Assembly: GCF_014641075.1 (NCBI RefSeq)
Contig: NZ_BMHP01000004.1
Coordinates: forward strand, 558,001-622,000
Reading direction: 5' to 3'
Source: Paenibacillus nasutitermitis
GTDB lineage: Bacteria > Bacillota > Bacilli > Paenibacillales > Paenibacillaceae
Length of the DNA stretch: 64,000 nucleotides
Both the position numbers and the translations under genes were made by a program. The notes below the pieces were generated by a model, which was not told where the DNA came from, did not search any database, and saw nothing but the letters and a program-made list of their open reading frames with translations. Every line of letters begins with the position of its first letter. Within the stretch, counting starts at the first letter, position 1. Of the stretch, positions 63,501 through 64,000 are shown piece by piece.

Positions 63501-64000
63501 CAGAGCTGGACGGCCAAATGATCCGGAATTTGGAGCAGAAGCAGGCGGTCGTGGTATTTAAAGCGAAGGACGCAACCTATACGTTGCCTGCCGGACAACT
63601 TAATATTGGCTCCATCGCCGAGAAGTTTGGCAAGGATGTACAGCTTCAAGACATCAAGATACAGATTGAAATCTCTACACCTGAAGCGGACATGGTGAAG
63701 GTTGTTGAGAATTCGGCAGCCAAAGGGGAACTTACGATTGTAATCCCTCCGCTTGAATTTACGGTCAAAGCCACATATGGCGGTACGACTGTTGAAGTAA
63801 CAAATTTCAACGCTTATGTGGAGCGTACGATTGCCGTACCTGACGGTGTCGATCACAACAAGATTACAACAGGCGTTGTTGTGGATCCGGACGGAACGGT
63901 TCGTCATGTGCCGACCAAAGTTGTACAGATTGAAGGCAAGTATTATGTTGTGATCAACAGTTTGACCAACAGCACGTACACTGTCGTATGGCATCCGCTC
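60590..64000 (+). CDS. Secreted multi-Ig-like-domain surface protein (3' partial, probable SLH anchor beyond window)
   Basis: 1137 codons without a stop, running off the window in frame. A signal peptide (RRASTMLLVCLAMIVSLVGD, ending AIAA near residue 42) precedes seven Ig-like repeats of about 100 residues. The first is divergent; the others carry the YQWYR (once YQWRR) core and a YYYxVxVTNTD strand. Then a CARDB- or NHL-like segment (QETKTILVANTGTGNLLNLS) and, from ~63320, a region ending in DGTVRHVPTKVVQIEGKYYV and VINSLTNSTYTVVWHPL follow. That end regularly precedes SLH domains in Paenibacillus wall proteins, so anchoring to the S-layer or wall is expected just past the window. Confidence 0.9.
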   Translation, partial: MREVIVGKKSRKLRRASTMLLVCLAMIVSLVGDLGSRAIAASDPPSITGQPTNATIAAGGNTSFTVIASNTNSYQWQVDEGPGFINISDAVPYSGATTSTLSITGATMDMDGYSYRVIATGDKSPAATSNSASLTVNTLTHAPEPTINVQPVLEQEVDEKQPPIILSVGATGTGTLSYQWYRYDDASLSNGFVIPNATSDSFTVSTVNPLEYYYRVVVTNTDNTATVTQTASVTSDLVHVKVKALANALPPTINTPPVGQTVTVGDPTVTLSVAATATPPGTLSYQWRRFNDNSYSGGIAFPETTSASFTVPTTHALEYYYDVIVTNTDETVPGNTKASVTSSLAHVVVEELPNLVHAAAPIIDEQPDNEMVDQREPVTLIVEASITGSGLGTLTYQWYRITDDGSVPMNGATGTSFNVPTAGAGVENYYVVVTNTDDDATGNKTASVTSRTVTVTVNALANAAQPVIDTQPVSDTVVNQREPVTLIVAASIPVNGNGDLSYQWYRSEDNSFIGGFAMNNATGDSLTVPTAGAGEFYYYVIVSNNDELAPGITTASVTSSIVKVTVNPLEDAVQPVIDLQPVGLTVNEDDSAILSIEASVSGEGTLSYQWYRNDVNDINHSSAVMNATGSTFAVPTSTAHESYYYAVVTNTNPNVPGYTTARATSGIVKVKVNANAPKPVFITQPHNQTVYEGSSLTLSVEANVIGEGTLSYQWYQNSTNSTVGGTAIEGATSASHTMTASSAGIFYYYVVVTNTDPSAPGYKTSVSTSYVAKVKVNLHTYTIEAIADQTAKALVQGYESGTQETKTILVANTGTGNLLNLSASLSGANADDFVLTQPAATLNSGSPAASFTVKAKDGLAAGTYTATVTVSADHLTSVTFTVTQVVDAPEVPVYPDYPTDGGNTQPNTTGVDVLVNGKAESAGTATTTQVDGQTITTVVMDAKKLNDRLAAEGQGAVITIPVSSQSDRVIAELDGQMIRNLEQKQAVVVFKAKDATYTLPAGQLNIGSIAEKFGKDVQLQDIKIQIEISTPEADMVKVVENSAAKGELTIVIPPLEFTVKATYGGTTVEVTNFNAYVERTIAVPDGVDHNKITTGVVVDPDGTVRHVPTKVVQIEGKYYVVINSLTNSTYTVVWHPL

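Noticed and set aside
62888-63994. A 368-codon minus-strand frame at the end of the window
   Set aside because: It opposes the Ig-like protein, whose signal peptide, repeats and anchor region are unambiguous; the reverse frame has no recognisable domain.

Overview
The window looks like chromosomal DNA of a Gram-positive, spore-former-type Firmicute, most likely Paenibacillus or a close relative. The basis is indirect: medium GC, strong GGAGG-type ribosome binding sites, frequent TTG/GTG starts, many AraC-family regulators beside LplB/LplC-type sugar ABC transporters, S-layer-homology (SLH) and BclB-type surface proteins, and Bacillus-lineage families such as YpsA, YqkE, GlpP and PerR. No rRNA is present to fix the genus. 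I see no prophage, IS element or CRISPR array.

Layout. (1) 1-6.2 kb: the end of an oligopeptide/dipeptide ABC transporter (permeases, two ATPases), two small membrane proteins, and DeoR and AraC regulators, all on the + strand. (2) 6.2-9.9 kb: an AT-richer TetR plus serine-hydrolase pair with matching operator sequences, followed by decayed DNA and a quinone-oxidoreductase pseudogene carrying an out-of-frame internal deletion; this looks like an insertion and decay site. (3) 9.9-17.5 kb: a carbohydrate-type import unit (membrane-bound AraC sensor-regulator, two LplBC-like permeases, a lipoprotein), then a 95-aa protein coupled to a PhyH-family dioxygenase. (4) 17.5-29.1 kb: YpsA, then an AraC regulator divergent from a ten-gene cluster: Tat-signal right-handed beta-helix protein, FAD oxidoreductase, IclR regulator, three ABC-transporter genes, SDR dehydrogenase, a 49-aa micro-gene, an uncharacterised 370-aa protein and finally its own TatA. 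This is the most system-like part of the window: extracellular glycan processing, uptake, oxidation and the export component for the secreted protein, in one transcription direction.

(5) 29.1-36.3 kb: small conserved genes (YqkE, DUF4272, LDH, YiaA/B), a GC-rich tandem repeat, three tRNAs (Thr, Arg, Pro), a CYTH protein, and a siderophore-binding lipoprotein whose promoter lies in a 22-bp-arm palindrome containing a Fur box. (6) 36.4-49 kb: a Cys-type sulfatase, a catalase with an exact PerR box, an ABC-2/PadR pair, an MFS transporter, a kinase-like P-loop protein, cidAB with a divergent LysR regulator, speD, lemA and htpX. (7) 49-60 kb: a double-domain glycosyltransferase beside an SLH/collagen/BclB-type surface protein, a BASS-family transporter, a phosphoesterase, GlpP, a SUMF1-like protein and several proteins I cannot name. 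(8) 60.6-64 kb: the first 1137 codons of a secreted protein with seven Ig-like repeats, running off the window; its end matches the region that usually precedes SLH domains, and a good Fur box sits just upstream.

Starts were chosen from ribosome binding sites where the longest reading frame looked over-extended. All function calls come from motif and family recognition by eye; no database search was run.
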